NCBI RefSeq assembly: GCF_006715485.1
Contig: NZ_VFNH01000002.1
Span: 1,054,001 to 1,118,000 of the forward strand
DNA: 64,000 nt
Source: Herbaspirillum sp. SJZ107
GTDB lineage: Bacteria; Pseudomonadota; Gammaproteobacteria; Burkholderiales; Burkholderiaceae_D
Reading direction: 5' to 3'
Positions 50,171 through 58,374 of the stretch are shown one piece after another (position 1 is the first letter of the stretch; each line of letters starts with the position of its first letter). The position numbers and the translations under genes are program-made. Under the pieces are notes generated by a model. The model did no database searches. It worked only from the letters and a program-made list of their open reading frames with translations, and was not told the DNA's origin.

Positions 50171-53034
50171 GCGCGCATGTCCTTGACCGCAAACCGGCCA
50201 CGCCCCTCACGCTTGGCCGTGTAGAGCGCCTTGTCCGCTTCGTTGCCCAGTGCCGGGATGTCGATCGGCCAGTCGCACGCATAGGCGACGCCGATGCTGG
50301 TCGACACCCTGCGCTCGCCGCCGTCGAGGACGAAGGGACGCTCGAACGCTTTCAGGATCTTGGCCGCGACGAGCGAGGCTTCCTCGACCGTCTTCAGCCT
50401 CTCCAGGATGACCGTGAACTCGTCGCCGGCCAGGCGGCAGACCGTGTCCGTGATCCGCACCGACGATTTCACACGCTGGGCAAACTCGGCCAGCACGGCA
50501 TCGCCCACGGCATGGCCGAGGGTATCGTTGATCTGTTTGAAATGGTCGACGTCGAGGAACATCAGGGCGATCGCGTGGCCGCTGCGCTGGGCGCGCTGCA
50601 CCGCTTCGGCCAGCCGTTCGTCATAGCTGCGGCGGTTCGGCAAGCCGGTCAGGGAGTCGGTCCGGGCGATCCTGTTCAGCATTTCCTGGTGCTGTTTCGC
50701 TTCCGAGATATCCGAACTCAGTACGTAGGTCCCGACACACTTGCCGTCCTGCATATCCGGAATGCCTACGACCTCGACCGTCTTCGTGCCATCCGGTCCT
50801 GCCACTTCGGCTTCGAAACGGATGGCCTGTCCGCCAAGGTTCTGGCGCAGGAAGGGCTGGTCGCGCAGGTACATCTCTTCGCCGAACACATCCTTCACGC
50901 TCTTGCCGATCATGTCTGCCGGCGCAATGCCATACCACTTTTCGTAGGTGCCGTTCGCAAACTGGTAGCGTTCGGCACGATCGATATACGCAATCAGGAC
51001 CGGCAGGTTATCCGTGATGGTGCGCAGGCGCCGTTCGCTCGCTTCCAGGCGGCGTGCCGATTCCTTCAGTGCCGTGACATCCTTGAGTGCGATGACGGCG
51101 CCGATATTCGTGCCATCCGCAGCGTGCAGTGCGCGTCCGCTGGCCAGCAGGTGGCGGGGCGCCGCCTGTTTTGGCTTGACCACCACCTCGATATTTTCGA
51201 GCAGCTCGCCATGCATTGCCCGCAACAGGGGAATCTGTTCTTTCCGCATGGGCGTCCGGCCGTCCGGCATGAACAAGTCATAGTGGCCGGCCCATTGATC
51301 CTGCGGCACCTGGGCCGGAGCAAGACCATGGATCTCGCGCGCGGCCCGGTTGAATACGCTGATCGCGCCCTCGCGCGAGCAGACCACCACGCCGACATCG
51401 ATCGAATCGAGGACGGCGTCGAGCAGTTCACGTTCGCGCGCGAGTTCGTCCTCGATGCGCTTTCTGACCGAAATATCCTGGATGAAGGCGCCGAAAAAGT
51501 GCGTGTCGCCGGCGTTGATCAGGCCGATCGTCATCTCCACCGGAAACTCGTCGCCATGCCGGCGCATGGCGGACAATTGAAGGCGCTTGCCGACCACATC
51601 GGAGGAGGCGGATAGCGAAAAGCGCCGCATCCCATTATCATGCCCTTCGCGCAAGCGCGGGGGAATGATGGTTTCCGTGACGGTCCGGCCAAGCGCCTCT
51701 GCGCGTGTCCAGCCAAAGATTTCCTCGGCCCGCGGATTCCAGTCGGTAATCCTGCCCTGCGCATCGACGCCGACGAAGGCATCCAGGGCGGTATCGATGA
51801 TCGCCTTGACCCGCTGCTCGCTCTTGCGGGTGTCGTCGACCGCCTTGTGCAACTCGACCGTGCGTTCCAGCACGCGCGCTTCCAGTGTGGCGTTGAGTTC
51901 GCGCAATCCCTGTTCGTTCAGTCGTACCTTGCCCAGCAGCGCGTTGAGTGCACTCTGCAGGATCTGCACTTCCGCAAGGCGGCTGCGTATCGGCGGGATG
52001 TCGTGCGCATTGCCGGCCTGGAGTGCATCGGCATGGCGCGTAATGGTGCGCAGGGGCTGCGTGATGTCGCGTGCCAGCGCCCAGACCAGCAGCGCTACCA
52101 GTGCTGCGCCGCCGAGGCCGCTCCACAGGATCTTGTCCTTCAAGGCCTCGACCGGTTGGTAAGCTTCGTCGAGCGGCTGCCGCACCAGCACGGTCCAGCC
52201 GAGTCCCGGATACGAGCGATGCCCTAGGCTGCGGCTGTAGCCGACCAGGTAGCGCTTGCCATCCGGCCAGGTTTCGATCTGCGCACCGTTGCCGCCGCGC
52301 TGCGCCTGCAGCAGGCTGTCCTGGTGCAGGACCTTGTCGGCATATTCCTTCGGTCCGAGCAGGACGGCGCCGCCTTTACTCAGGATGAGCGTGTCGACAC
52401 CTTTGCGCTCGGCCAGCGGGCGCAGGACCGAGCGTTCCACTTCGCCGGCCCATTGCCAGCTCAGATGGGTACCCAGGACGCCGACAATGGTTCCGTCTTT
52501 TCCATAGTAAGGGAAGGCGATGTCGAAAAAACGCTTGGGCTCGCCGCGAGGATTCGGCAAAAACCTGGCGAGCAAGACCGCTTCATGCACATCATGCAGG
52601 TAACTATTCTGATAGGCAGCAGTGAACCAGGGGCGGCGCGAGACATCGGCCCCTTCCAGCAAGTGCTTGGTCGCGACCTTGACCTTGCCGGCGTTATCGG
52701 TCAGGCCGATCCAGGCATAGTAGGGGTGGGTGTCCTGCATGCTGTCGAGCACGGCACGCTTGGTCTCGGCAGGCACGGCCGGATCGGTGATCTCATGCCG
52801 CTCTGCCATCAGTTTGACTTCGCGGTAGCGCTCGTACATGCCGCGGTCGAGCTTGTCCGTGGTCTGGAACGCAAGCTCGGCCAGGTTGTCGCCGATTTCG
52901 TGTTCAACCTGCTTTGTCAGCGTGTGGCCAACGAGTTGCAGCGTTGCAAAGGTAAGAAGGAGCATGACCCCGGCCACGGTGGCGGCCAACAGCGGGGCAA
53001 GGGCGATACGGTCGAAGCGAAAGCGCAGAAGCAT
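50167..53034 (-). CDS. Diguanylate cyclase with dCache, HAMP and PAS sensors
   Basis: A 955-residue membrane protein: TM1 (about 15-37), a large periplasmic double-Cache domain (about 40-300, 'HPYYAWIGLTDNAGKVKVATKHLLEGADVSRRPWF'), TM2 (about 305-325), HAMP (about 325-380), three PAS/PAC units (about 410-790, including 'GVDAQGRITDWNPRAEEIFGW'), and a C-terminal GGDEF domain (about 790-950). The active-site loop is A-G-D-E-F (about 868-872), an accepted variant. The product-binding I-site R-I-T-D lies five residues before it, so feedback inhibition by c-di-GMP is expected. There is no EAL domain. It should make c-di-GMP in response to a periplasmic small molecule. Confidence 0.94.
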   Translation of the reverse strand: MLLRFRFDRIALAPLLAATVAGVMLLLTFATLQLVGHTLTKQVEHEIGDNLAELAFQTTDKLDRGMYERYREVKLMAERHEITDPAVPAETKRAVLDSMQDTHPYYAWIGLTDNAGKVKVATKHLLEGADVSRRPWFTAAYQNSYLHDVHEAVLLARFLPNPRGEPKRFFDIAFPYYGKDGTIVGVLGTHLSWQWAGEVERSVLRPLAERKGVDTLILSKGGAVLLGPKEYADKVLHQDSLLQAQRGGNGAQIETWPDGKRYLVGYSRSLGHRSYPGLGWTVLVRQPLDEAYQPVEALKDKILWSGLGGAALVALLVWALARDITQPLRTITRHADALQAGNAHDIPPIRSRLAEVQILQSALNALLGKVRLNEQGLRELNATLEARVLERTVELHKAVDDTRKSEQRVKAIIDTALDAFVGVDAQGRITDWNPRAEEIFGWTRAEALGRTVTETIIPPRLREGHDNGMRRFSLSASSDVVGKRLQLSAMRRHGDEFPVEMTIGLINAGDTHFFGAFIQDISVRKRIEDELARERELLDAVLDSIDVGVVVCSREGAISVFNRAAREIHGLAPAQVPQDQWAGHYDLFMPDGRTPMRKEQIPLLRAMHGELLENIEVVVKPKQAAPRHLLASGRALHAADGTNIGAVIALKDVTALKESARRLEASERRLRTITDNLPVLIAYIDRAERYQFANGTYEKWYGIAPADMIGKSVKDVFGEEMYLRDQPFLRQNLGGQAIRFEAEVAGPDGTKTVEVVGIPDMQDGKCVGTYVLSSDISEAKQHQEMLNRIARTDSLTGLPNRRSYDERLAEAVQRAQRSGHAIALMFLDVDHFKQINDTLGHAVGDAVLAEFAQRVKSSVRITDTVCRLAGDEFTVILERLKTVEEASLVAAKILKAFERPFVLDGGERRVSTSIGVAYACDWPIDIPALGNEADKALYTAKREGRGRFAVKDMRA

Positions 53035-53181
53035 GGATCAGGAAACGATTACAAAAATGTTGCCTCGGGAGCATAACATGCGTCGTGTCCTTACCATCTG
53101 GTGGTTGTTTCCTCGGCTGTAAATATACGCCTGAGCCGCTGAATGTGTCGCGCAATGTAAACATTCTTTACATTTTGCTTA

Positions 53182-53661
53182 CTAAACAAAGCATGCCATT
53201 TTCTGTACCCGGATGGCCGGGTGACTCGCCAGCGGCTCCCATTCGTCGATGAAGACGAAGCCCTGGTTCAGGTAGAAACGTGCCGCGCGCGCATTTTCCG
53301 GTGCCACGTCGAGCACGATGCGGCGGTGGCCGCGCTCGCGGGCATGCGCCTTGACGGCATCGACCAGCTGCCGCGCCGCGCCCGAGCCGCGCTGCTCCGG
53401 CACGACCCACATGCCGATCAGGTTGTAATGGCCCTGGCCATCCACGGCGCCGCCGATCATGCCGACCGGCTTGCCGCCGTCATCGAAGGCCAGCCAGAAC
53501 GCCGTGCCGCCCACTGCCGCACGTTCGCGCCATTCGGCCTCGGTGTAGGCGGCCGCGGTCCGGTGGCTCACGCCGAAGGCGGTCGGGGCGTCGAGCAGGG
53601 CGGCAAGGCGGATGGATTTGAGGGTTTCCCAATCGGCTTCGCAGGTCGGTCGAATGATCAT
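53182..53661 (-). CDS. GNAT-family N-acetyltransferase
   Basis: A 159-residue GNAT. The beta-strand 4/5 and acetyl-CoA loop are 'YNLIGMWVVPEQRGSGAARQLVDAVKAHARERGHRRIVLDVAPENARAARFYLNQGFVFID' (Q/R-x-x-G-x-G/A in 'QRGSGA'). The N-terminus 'MIIRPTCEADWETLKSIRLAALLDAPTAFG' is typical of the class that includes RimI-like and small-molecule acetyltransferases. ATG 53661 is used; the frame runs 22 codons upstream without an RBS. It is divergent from a chloramphenicol-acetyltransferase-like gene. Substrate unknown. Confidence 0.9.
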   Translation of the reverse strand: MIIRPTCEADWETLKSIRLAALLDAPTAFGVSHRTAAAYTEAEWRERAAVGGTAFWLAFDDGGKPVGMIGGAVDGQGHYNLIGMWVVPEQRGSGAARQLVDAVKAHARERGHRRIVLDVAPENARAARFYLNQGFVFIDEWEPLASHPAIRVQKMACFV

Positions 53662-53746
53662 GGATGCATGCTGGATAGATAATGAGACATGCTCGCACGA
53701 AACCTGGCTATGCGACAATGCCGCCAAGAATCAGGAGACATGTTTT

Positions 53747-54382
53747 ATGCAGAATTTTGAACGGCGGCGCGACCGCTTCGACTTTTTCGACCGCATGCAA
53801 AGCCCGGCGGTCAATTTGTGCTTCCGCATGGACCTGCCGGACTTCCGGCCCTGGTGCAAGGCGCAGGGCCTCGCGCCTTTCCACGTGCTGCTGTGCGCCG
53901 TGCTGCGTGCGGTGCTGCAGGTCGAGAATTTCCGCTACCGCGTCCTGGACGGCGAGGTGATCATGATCGACCGCCTGCACCCTTCCTTCACGGTCGTGAA
54001 CCAGCACTTCGACCTGAATTTCGCCCAGTTCGACTGGTCCGACGACGTGCGCGAATTCGTCGCCCGCGGCCAGGCGGCGCGCGAGGAGGCGTCCGCCATG
54101 CTCGAGATGAACCAGAAATACAGCGCGCTGCCGCCGCGCGCGGCCAAGGAGCAGGTTTTCATCACCTGCATGCCGTGGCTGGATTTTACGTCGATCCAGC
54201 ATCCGATGGCCTCGCTGGCCACGCCCGACATCCCGTCGCTGGCCTGGGGCAAGTTCCGCGACGGGCCGGACGGCTTGCAGCTGCCGTTCTCGGTGCAGGC
54301 GCACCACGGCTTCGTCGACGGCTATCACATCCACCAGTTCGCGCAGCAGGTCGCACGCGAGCTGGAAGCGATCATGACGTGA
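53747..54382 (+). CDS. Chloramphenicol acetyltransferase-like protein (type A CAT fold)
   Basis: A 211-residue protein of CAT length. The active-site motif is 'AHHGFVDGYHIHQF' (His187 and Asp191, matching HHAVCDGYH of CAT). 'FHVLLCAVLRAVLQVENFRYRVLDGEVIMIDRLHPSFTVVNQ' and 'MPWLDFTSIQHP' cover the trimer interface and substrate pocket. Many CAT-fold proteins of this type acetylate other substrates, so drug resistance is not implied. ATG 53747 follows CAGGAGACATGTTTT. It is divergent from a GNAT gene and overlaps the convergent LysR gene by 11 bp. Confidence 0.88.
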   Translation: MQNFERRRDRFDFFDRMQSPAVNLCFRMDLPDFRPWCKAQGLAPFHVLLCAVLRAVLQVENFRYRVLDGEVIMIDRLHPSFTVVNQHFDLNFAQFDWSDDVREFVARGQAAREEASAMLEMNQKYSALPPRAAKEQVFITCMPWLDFTSIQHPMASLATPDIPSLAWGKFRDGPDGLQLPFSVQAHHGFVDGYHIHQFAQQVARELEAIMT

Positions 54383-55265
54383 TGTAGGCGGCCAGCTCTT
54401 CCGACGTCCCCAGCGGAAAGGCCGCCTTTAGGAACTCGAGGAAGGCCGACACGCGCGCACTCAGCAGCCGCCGCGAAGGGTACAGCGCCCACAGCGCGAT
54501 CTCCGGCCCCTCGACCTCGCCCCACTGCACCAGCAGGCCGTCGGCCAGGTCGTGGCTGACCAGCGAGACCGGCAGGCGCCCGGCACCGACACCGGCGCGC
54601 ACCGCATCGCGCACCATCACCAGCGACGACAGGCCCAGCACCGGGTCGACCGCGATGCGGGACGGGCCGGCCGGCGTGCGCATGGCCCAGGTGGCGCTGC
54701 GATCGGCACTGCCGCGGACCACCGCCGGCACCGGCGTGCCGTCCTCGGGCCGCGCCAGGCCCGGGCCGGCCACCACCAGCAGCCGGTCGCGCACGAAGAT
54801 GCGCCCGACCAGGCTTTCGTCCGGATCCGGATTGACCCGGATCACCAGGTCGATGCCTTCCTCGACCATGTCGACCGCCCGGTCCTCGGTCGTCACTTCC
54901 AGCCGCACTTCCGGATAGGCCAGCGCGAAGCCGGCCGCCAGTTTCCCCATCGCGATCTGCGAGAACAGCATCGGCGCGCTGATGCGCAGGCGGCCGCGCG
55001 GCCTGGCACCGCCCGAGGCGATCTCCGCCGCCGTCTGGTCGACTTCGGTGAGCAGGACGGCGGTGCGCTCGTACAGCGCGCGGCCTTCCTCGGTCAGCTT
55101 CAGGGTGCGCGCGCCGCGCTCGAGCAGGCGCAGGCCGAGATCGGCTTCCAGTTCGGCCACGCGGCGCGACAGCGTCGCTTTCGGCCGCCCGGTGGCGCGC
55201 GCGGCACGGCCGAAGCCGCCATGGCGGGCGACCAGGTTGAAGTCGGTGAGGGCGAGGAGATCCAT
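54372..55265 (-). CDS. LysR-family transcriptional regulator
   Basis: A 297-residue LysR. Winged helix (1-60): 'MDLLALTDFNLVARHGGFGRAARATGRPKATLSRRVAELEADLGLRLLERGARTLKLTEEG', and effector domain (about 88-290) with 'RISAPMLFSQIAMGKLAAGFALAYPEVRLEVTTEDRAVDMVEEGIDLVIRV'. It is divergent from the NmrA-like/DUF1857 pair across 117 bp, the usual place for a LysR target. It may respond to oxidants or quinones, given the neighbour. Its 3' end overlaps the CAT-like gene by 11 bp. No unusual features otherwise. Confidence 0.94.
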   Translation of the reverse strand: MDLLALTDFNLVARHGGFGRAARATGRPKATLSRRVAELEADLGLRLLERGARTLKLTEEGRALYERTAVLLTEVDQTAAEIASGGARPRGRLRISAPMLFSQIAMGKLAAGFALAYPEVRLEVTTEDRAVDMVEEGIDLVIRVNPDPDESLVGRIFVRDRLLVVAGPGLARPEDGTPVPAVVRGSADRSATWAMRTPAGPSRIAVDPVLGLSSLVMVRDAVRAGVGAGRLPVSLVSHDLADGLLVQWGEVEGPEIALWALYPSRRLLSARVSAFLEFLKAAFPLGTSEELAAYITS

Positions 55266-55382
55266 ATGTTCCGTATGTGTTCCATCAGCGAGACGATATG
55301 TCCAACTATACCGTCTATCGGTCCAGCTGTGGGATGACTACCATGAACTCGTCGTCAACCACATCACCTAAAGGAGCACATC

Positions 55383-56252
55383 ATGACCATCCTCGTTACC
55401 GGTGCCGCCGGCACCATCGGCCGCAACGTCGTCGAACAACTCGTCAAGCGCGGCGCCAGCGTGCGCGCCCTGGTGCGCGATCCGGCCAAGGCCGACTTCC
55501 CGAGCGGCGTCGACGTCGTCAAGGGCGACCTGCTCGACGTCGACTCGCTGCGCAGCGCCTTCAAAGGCGTGTCTACCCTGTTCCTGCTGAACGCCGTGGT
55601 GCCCGACGAATTCACCCAGGCGCTGATCGCCCTCAACACCGCCCGCGAAGCCGGCGTCGACCGCCTGGTCTACCTGTCGGTGATCCACAGCGACGTCTAT
55701 GTCAACGTACCGCACTTCGCCGGCAAGTACGGCGTTGAACGCATGATCGAAAAAATGGGTTTTTCCGCCACCATCCTGCGCCCGGCTTATTTCATCAGCA
55801 ACGACGTGACCGTCAAGGACGTCGTGCTCGGCTACGGCGTGTATCCGATGCCGATCGGCGCCAAGGGCCTGGCCATGGTCGACGTGCGCGACATCGGCGA
55901 GATCGCGGCCATCGAGCTGATCCACCGCAAGAACGCCACCCGCCCGCTGCCGCTCGAACGCATCAACCTGGTCGGCCCGGACACCCTGACCGGCCCCGAT
56001 GTCGCCGCTATCTGGTCGGACGTGTTGCAACGCCCGGTTGCCTACGGCGGCGACGACACCGCGGCTTTCGAGCAGAACCTGCGCAACTTCATGCCCGGCT
56101 GGATGGCCTACGACATGCGCCTGATGAGCGAGCGTTTCCTTTCCGACGGCATGGTGCCCGAAGCCGGCGACGTCGCCCGCCTGACCGCGATGCTGGGCCG
56201 GCCGCTGCGTTCGTACCGCGAGTTCGCGGCCGGCATCGCCGCTTCGGTTTGA
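55383..56252 (+). CDS. NmrA-like NAD(P)-binding SDR (atypical)
   Basis: A 289-residue Rossmann protein of the NmrA/quinone-oxidoreductase-2 type. 'ILVTGAAGTIGRNVVEQLVKRGASVRALVRDPAKADFPSGVDVVKGDLLD' is the nucleotide-binding start (G-A-A-G-T-I-G), and 'YLSVIHSDVYVNVPHFAGKYGVERMIEKMGFSATILRPAYFI' is the conserved centre. No Y-x3-K catalytic pair is in the usual place, as in other NmrA-like members that act as redox sensors or quinone reductases. ATG 55383 follows AAAGGAGCACATC. It is followed after 29 bp by the DUF1857 gene, and LysR is divergent. Confidence 0.92.
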   Translation: MTILVTGAAGTIGRNVVEQLVKRGASVRALVRDPAKADFPSGVDVVKGDLLDVDSLRSAFKGVSTLFLLNAVVPDEFTQALIALNTAREAGVDRLVYLSVIHSDVYVNVPHFAGKYGVERMIEKMGFSATILRPAYFISNDVTVKDVVLGYGVYPMPIGAKGLAMVDVRDIGEIAAIELIHRKNATRPLPLERINLVGPDTLTGPDVAAIWSDVLQRPVAYGGDDTAAFEQNLRNFMPGWMAYDMRLMSERFLSDGMVPEAGDVARLTAMLGRPLRSYREFAAGIAASV

Positions 56253-56281
56253 ATCCAGCTTCATCGACAAGGAGAGACATC

Positions 56282-56755
56282 ATGATCTATTCGACTGCCA
56301 CCGTCCCGGTCAATCCGGAAGGCGAGACCCCGCTGACCCGCGCCCAGGCCTGGGCCGGCCTGGTGCTCAAGGCCCGCGACGCCCGCCCATTCCTGCCGCC
56401 CGGCCTGTGCACCTACTGCGAGGTCGTGGAAGAGAGCGCGACCCACATCGTGCGCGAAGCAACCATCGGCGGCCAGGACCTGCGCGAGATCATCGCCTTC
56501 GAGCCGGAAACCAAGGTGTCCTTCTTCCAGGCGACCGGGCCGCGCGAAGGCGTGATCGTCAACGAGTTGTTCGAGGACGACGCGGGTGCGCTGCAGCTGC
56601 GGTTCTACTGCTATACCGGCTTGCGCGGCAAGCAGCCGGGCGGGCCAGAGGAGCAGGCCGAGCAGGCGTGGATGGACAGCGAGAAGGGGTATAAAAGCGC
56701 CTTGCTGTCGACCTTGAAGCGGACGCGCGAGATGCTGGCGGAAGGCAAGCTTTGA
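56282..56755 (+). CDS. DUF1857 / SRPBCC-like (AtaL-type) protein
   Basis: A 157-residue single-domain protein with the START/SRPBCC-like fold suggested by 'MIYSTATVPVNPEGETPLTRAQAWAGLVLKARDARPFLPPG' (AtaL/DUF1857 opening), 'THIVREATIGGQDLREIIAFEPETKVSFFQATGPREGVIVNELFED' and the C-terminal helix 'AEQAWMDSEKGYKSALLSTLKRTREMLAEG'. The fold binds hydrophobic ligands; no catalytic residue is clear. ATG 56282 follows AAGGAGAGACATC. Cotranscribed with the NmrA-like gene under the divergent LysR. Confidence 0.85.
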   Translation: MIYSTATVPVNPEGETPLTRAQAWAGLVLKARDARPFLPPGLCTYCEVVEESATHIVREATIGGQDLREIIAFEPETKVSFFQATGPREGVIVNELFEDDAGALQLRFYCYTGLRGKQPGGPEEQAEQAWMDSEKGYKSALLSTLKRTREMLAEGKL

Positions 56756-56773
56756 TCGTCGCGCATAGTCGGT

Positions 56774-56803
56774 TCGTCGCCCCGGCGCAGGCCGGGGCCC
56801 AGG
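56774..56803. repeat. GC-rich intergenic hairpin related to the 9008 element
   Basis: CGCCCCGGCGCAGGCCGGGG followed by CCCAGGTTT resembles the left end of the 9008-9100 element (CGCCCCTGCGCAGGCAGGGGCCCAAGTTT). It can form a CCCCGG/CCGGGG hairpin. It lies just after the DUF1857 stop and may also act as a transcription attenuator, but it lacks a T-run. Confidence 0.5.
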
Positions 56804-56873
56804 TTTGCCCGTGCGTCACCGCGAAAGTCCCCATGCTATGCTTGACTTACCAAAGCATCGAGGCAATGTGAAT

Positions 56874-56996
56874 ATGAAAGACGTAAAAGTGGATGTGCGC
56901 GTGAATGTCGGCGTCGACATGGCAGGCGTTGTTTTGTTGCTGGCTTCTGCGGCGATGGCGATGTTTTTTTATAAGCAAACAAGCAGGAAAAGCTGA
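56874..56996 (+). CDS. Possible 40-residue single-TM peptide
   Basis: A 40-codon open frame begins at ATG 56874 after AGGCAATGTGAAT. It encodes 'MKDVKVDVRVNVGVDMAGVV' with a hydrophobic helix (about 16-32) and a basic end (K-Q-T-S-R-K-S). This reads like a small membrane peptide rather than noise, because third-position GC drops and the amphipathic N-terminus is regular. There is a short GAGG about 13 bases upstream. It lies in the less GC-rich patch and has no recognised family. Confidence 0.4.
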   Translation: MKDVKVDVRVNVGVDMAGVVLLLASAAMAMFFYKQTSRKS

Positions 56997-57059
56997 AATC
57001 GAACGTATCGTAGAGATTCGACCGGCAGATGAAATAAATTCACTGCAACGTTTGCTGAT

Positions 57060-57410
57060 CTATAGACGCCTACGCGAAAGAGTTCTCCATTCCAGCGCTG
57101 CTTTGACGCTGGTATTCACGTCAATCCAACGCGAAGTAACACCAGGGTAGTTCTCTTCCGCTTTTGCTTTTGCTTCTGCCGCAGCTGGTTCAATAGATGC
57201 GCCAAGGACCTTCCACTCCAAATCGCAGCGAAAAAACATGACGCTCCGGTCCGACCCCAAATTGATACAGATGGCAAGACACGGAACGTGTTCCAGCAAT
57301 ACGCCATCCATGTACAGCGCACCCCAGCGGCGATAAGGAATGTCCTCTACGAACGCATATGCCATGACGCGAGCACAGTCGAGGACGGGAGGCGGTGGGA
57401 TATGCTTCAT
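57060..57410 (-). CDS. Hypothetical protein
   Basis: A 116-residue cytosolic protein that I do not recognise. It has two beta-hairpin-like segments ('RRWGALYMDGVLLEHVPCLAICINLG', 'SVMFFRCDLEWKVLGASIE') and a basic C-terminus ('LEWRTLSRRRL'). Codon use is clearly less GC-rich than in the flanking genes, which suggests recent acquisition. Upstream of the start is a possible AAGACTATGAAG context rather than a strong SD. No neighbour suggests a role. Confidence 0.55.
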   Translation of the reverse strand: MKHIPPPPVLDCARVMAYAFVEDIPYRRWGALYMDGVLLEHVPCLAICINLGSDRSVMFFRCDLEWKVLGASIEPAAAEAKAKAEENYPGVTSRWIDVNTSVKAALEWRTLSRRRL

Positions 57411-57486
57411 AGTCTTGGTATGCCCGGCATGAGGTCATTCGAGAGTCTGACAGCAAATAACCATTGTTTCAGCTGCTCCTTATTTC

Positions 57487-58263
57487 TCAATCTCCCCCGC
57501 CGCCACAACCGCCACCACAGCTGCTGCCGCAGCTGCTTCCGCTATCGTAGCCGCTGTCGCCTGCACCGGCACTGCAGTCATCATCGAAACTGCTGCCGCC
57601 CGCATCGCCACCCAGGAAGGCAAAGGGTGCGCCATCGCCTGACGAAGCGACACCAGCGCTGCGTTGGTACTTCAGTCCTGCTGCCTGCAACGCATCCTGC
57701 GTCAGTTCCGGATGGGGAGACGCCCGCCGTCTGCCCAGGCCACGCGCGTCGAGGCGTACATAGACGACACGGCCGGAAAACATCCGGTTCCAGTAACCGT
57801 GACCGCCGCGCATCTTCAGCCTGGCGTCGAGCCGGAACAGTGCAGGAAGCGCCGATGCATGCAAGGTAGCGCCCTGGCGTCCGCGGCAACGCACGAAGCT
57901 GTTGAGCAGTGCGCCGGCTCCCAGTTCGGAGCGCTCGATATGCGGTATCTTGCATCCGAAATGCTTGATGCAGAAATAGTCCAGCCCCGCCGGATTCCAG
58001 CGCAGCCAGGCATGCCAGACCGAGTCTGCCGCTTCCGAGGGCAGGGCGCAGGGCTTGCCGCTACGGGTCACGACATCGAAGAAATTCATCAGCCCTTCGG
58101 CCGCACGGACGAAAAAAAAGGCATCCGTCGGGATGCCCGGGTATTCCTGCGGCGCGCTGTGCTGCCAGTAGGCTTGAAGTCCTGCCGGCAGCGCGGCCAG
58201 CGCCGTCTGGTAAGGAGAATTGCGTATATGCTTTACGGCGCGCCAGGCCTCGAACCATCCCAT
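57487..58263 (-). CDS. Hypothetical protein with Gly/Ser/Cys-rich C-terminal tail
   Basis: A 258-residue protein without a named family. The first 190 residues look globular ('WFEAWRAVKHIRNSPYQTALAALP', 'FFFVRAAEGLMNFFDVVTRSGKPC', 'YFCIKHFGCKIPHIERSELGAGALLNSFVRC'). The last 45 residues are Gly/Ser/Asp-rich and end with a striking Cys-Gly array ('GSSCGSSCGGGCGGGGD'), of the kind seen at the ends of some exported or membrane proteins. ATG 58263 follows AAAGGGGGTGAT, a strong RBS; the longer frame to 58353 is unsupported. Codon use is less GC-rich than average. No neighbour suggests a function. Confidence 0.6.
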   Translation of the reverse strand: MGWFEAWRAVKHIRNSPYQTALAALPAGLQAYWQHSAPQEYPGIPTDAFFFVRAAEGLMNFFDVVTRSGKPCALPSEAADSVWHAWLRWNPAGLDYFCIKHFGCKIPHIERSELGAGALLNSFVRCRGRQGATLHASALPALFRLDARLKMRGGHGYWNRMFSGRVVYVRLDARGLGRRRASPHPELTQDALQAAGLKYQRSAGVASSGDGAPFAFLGGDAGGSSFDDDCSAGAGDSGYDSGSSCGSSCGGGCGGGGD

Positions 58264-58374
58264 ATCACCCCCTTTATTTTCAGCAACTTCAGCATAGGGT
58301 GCATAGGTAAATGTTGGATGATATCGGTCATCTGTGAAAGCGGCGTAGCGCAATCGAGTCCGGAAAGAACCGCC

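Noticed and set aside
53747..54382. An acquired chloramphenicol resistance gene
   Set aside because: No mobile element or integron features are present, base composition matches the chromosome, and the motif differs from resistance CATs.
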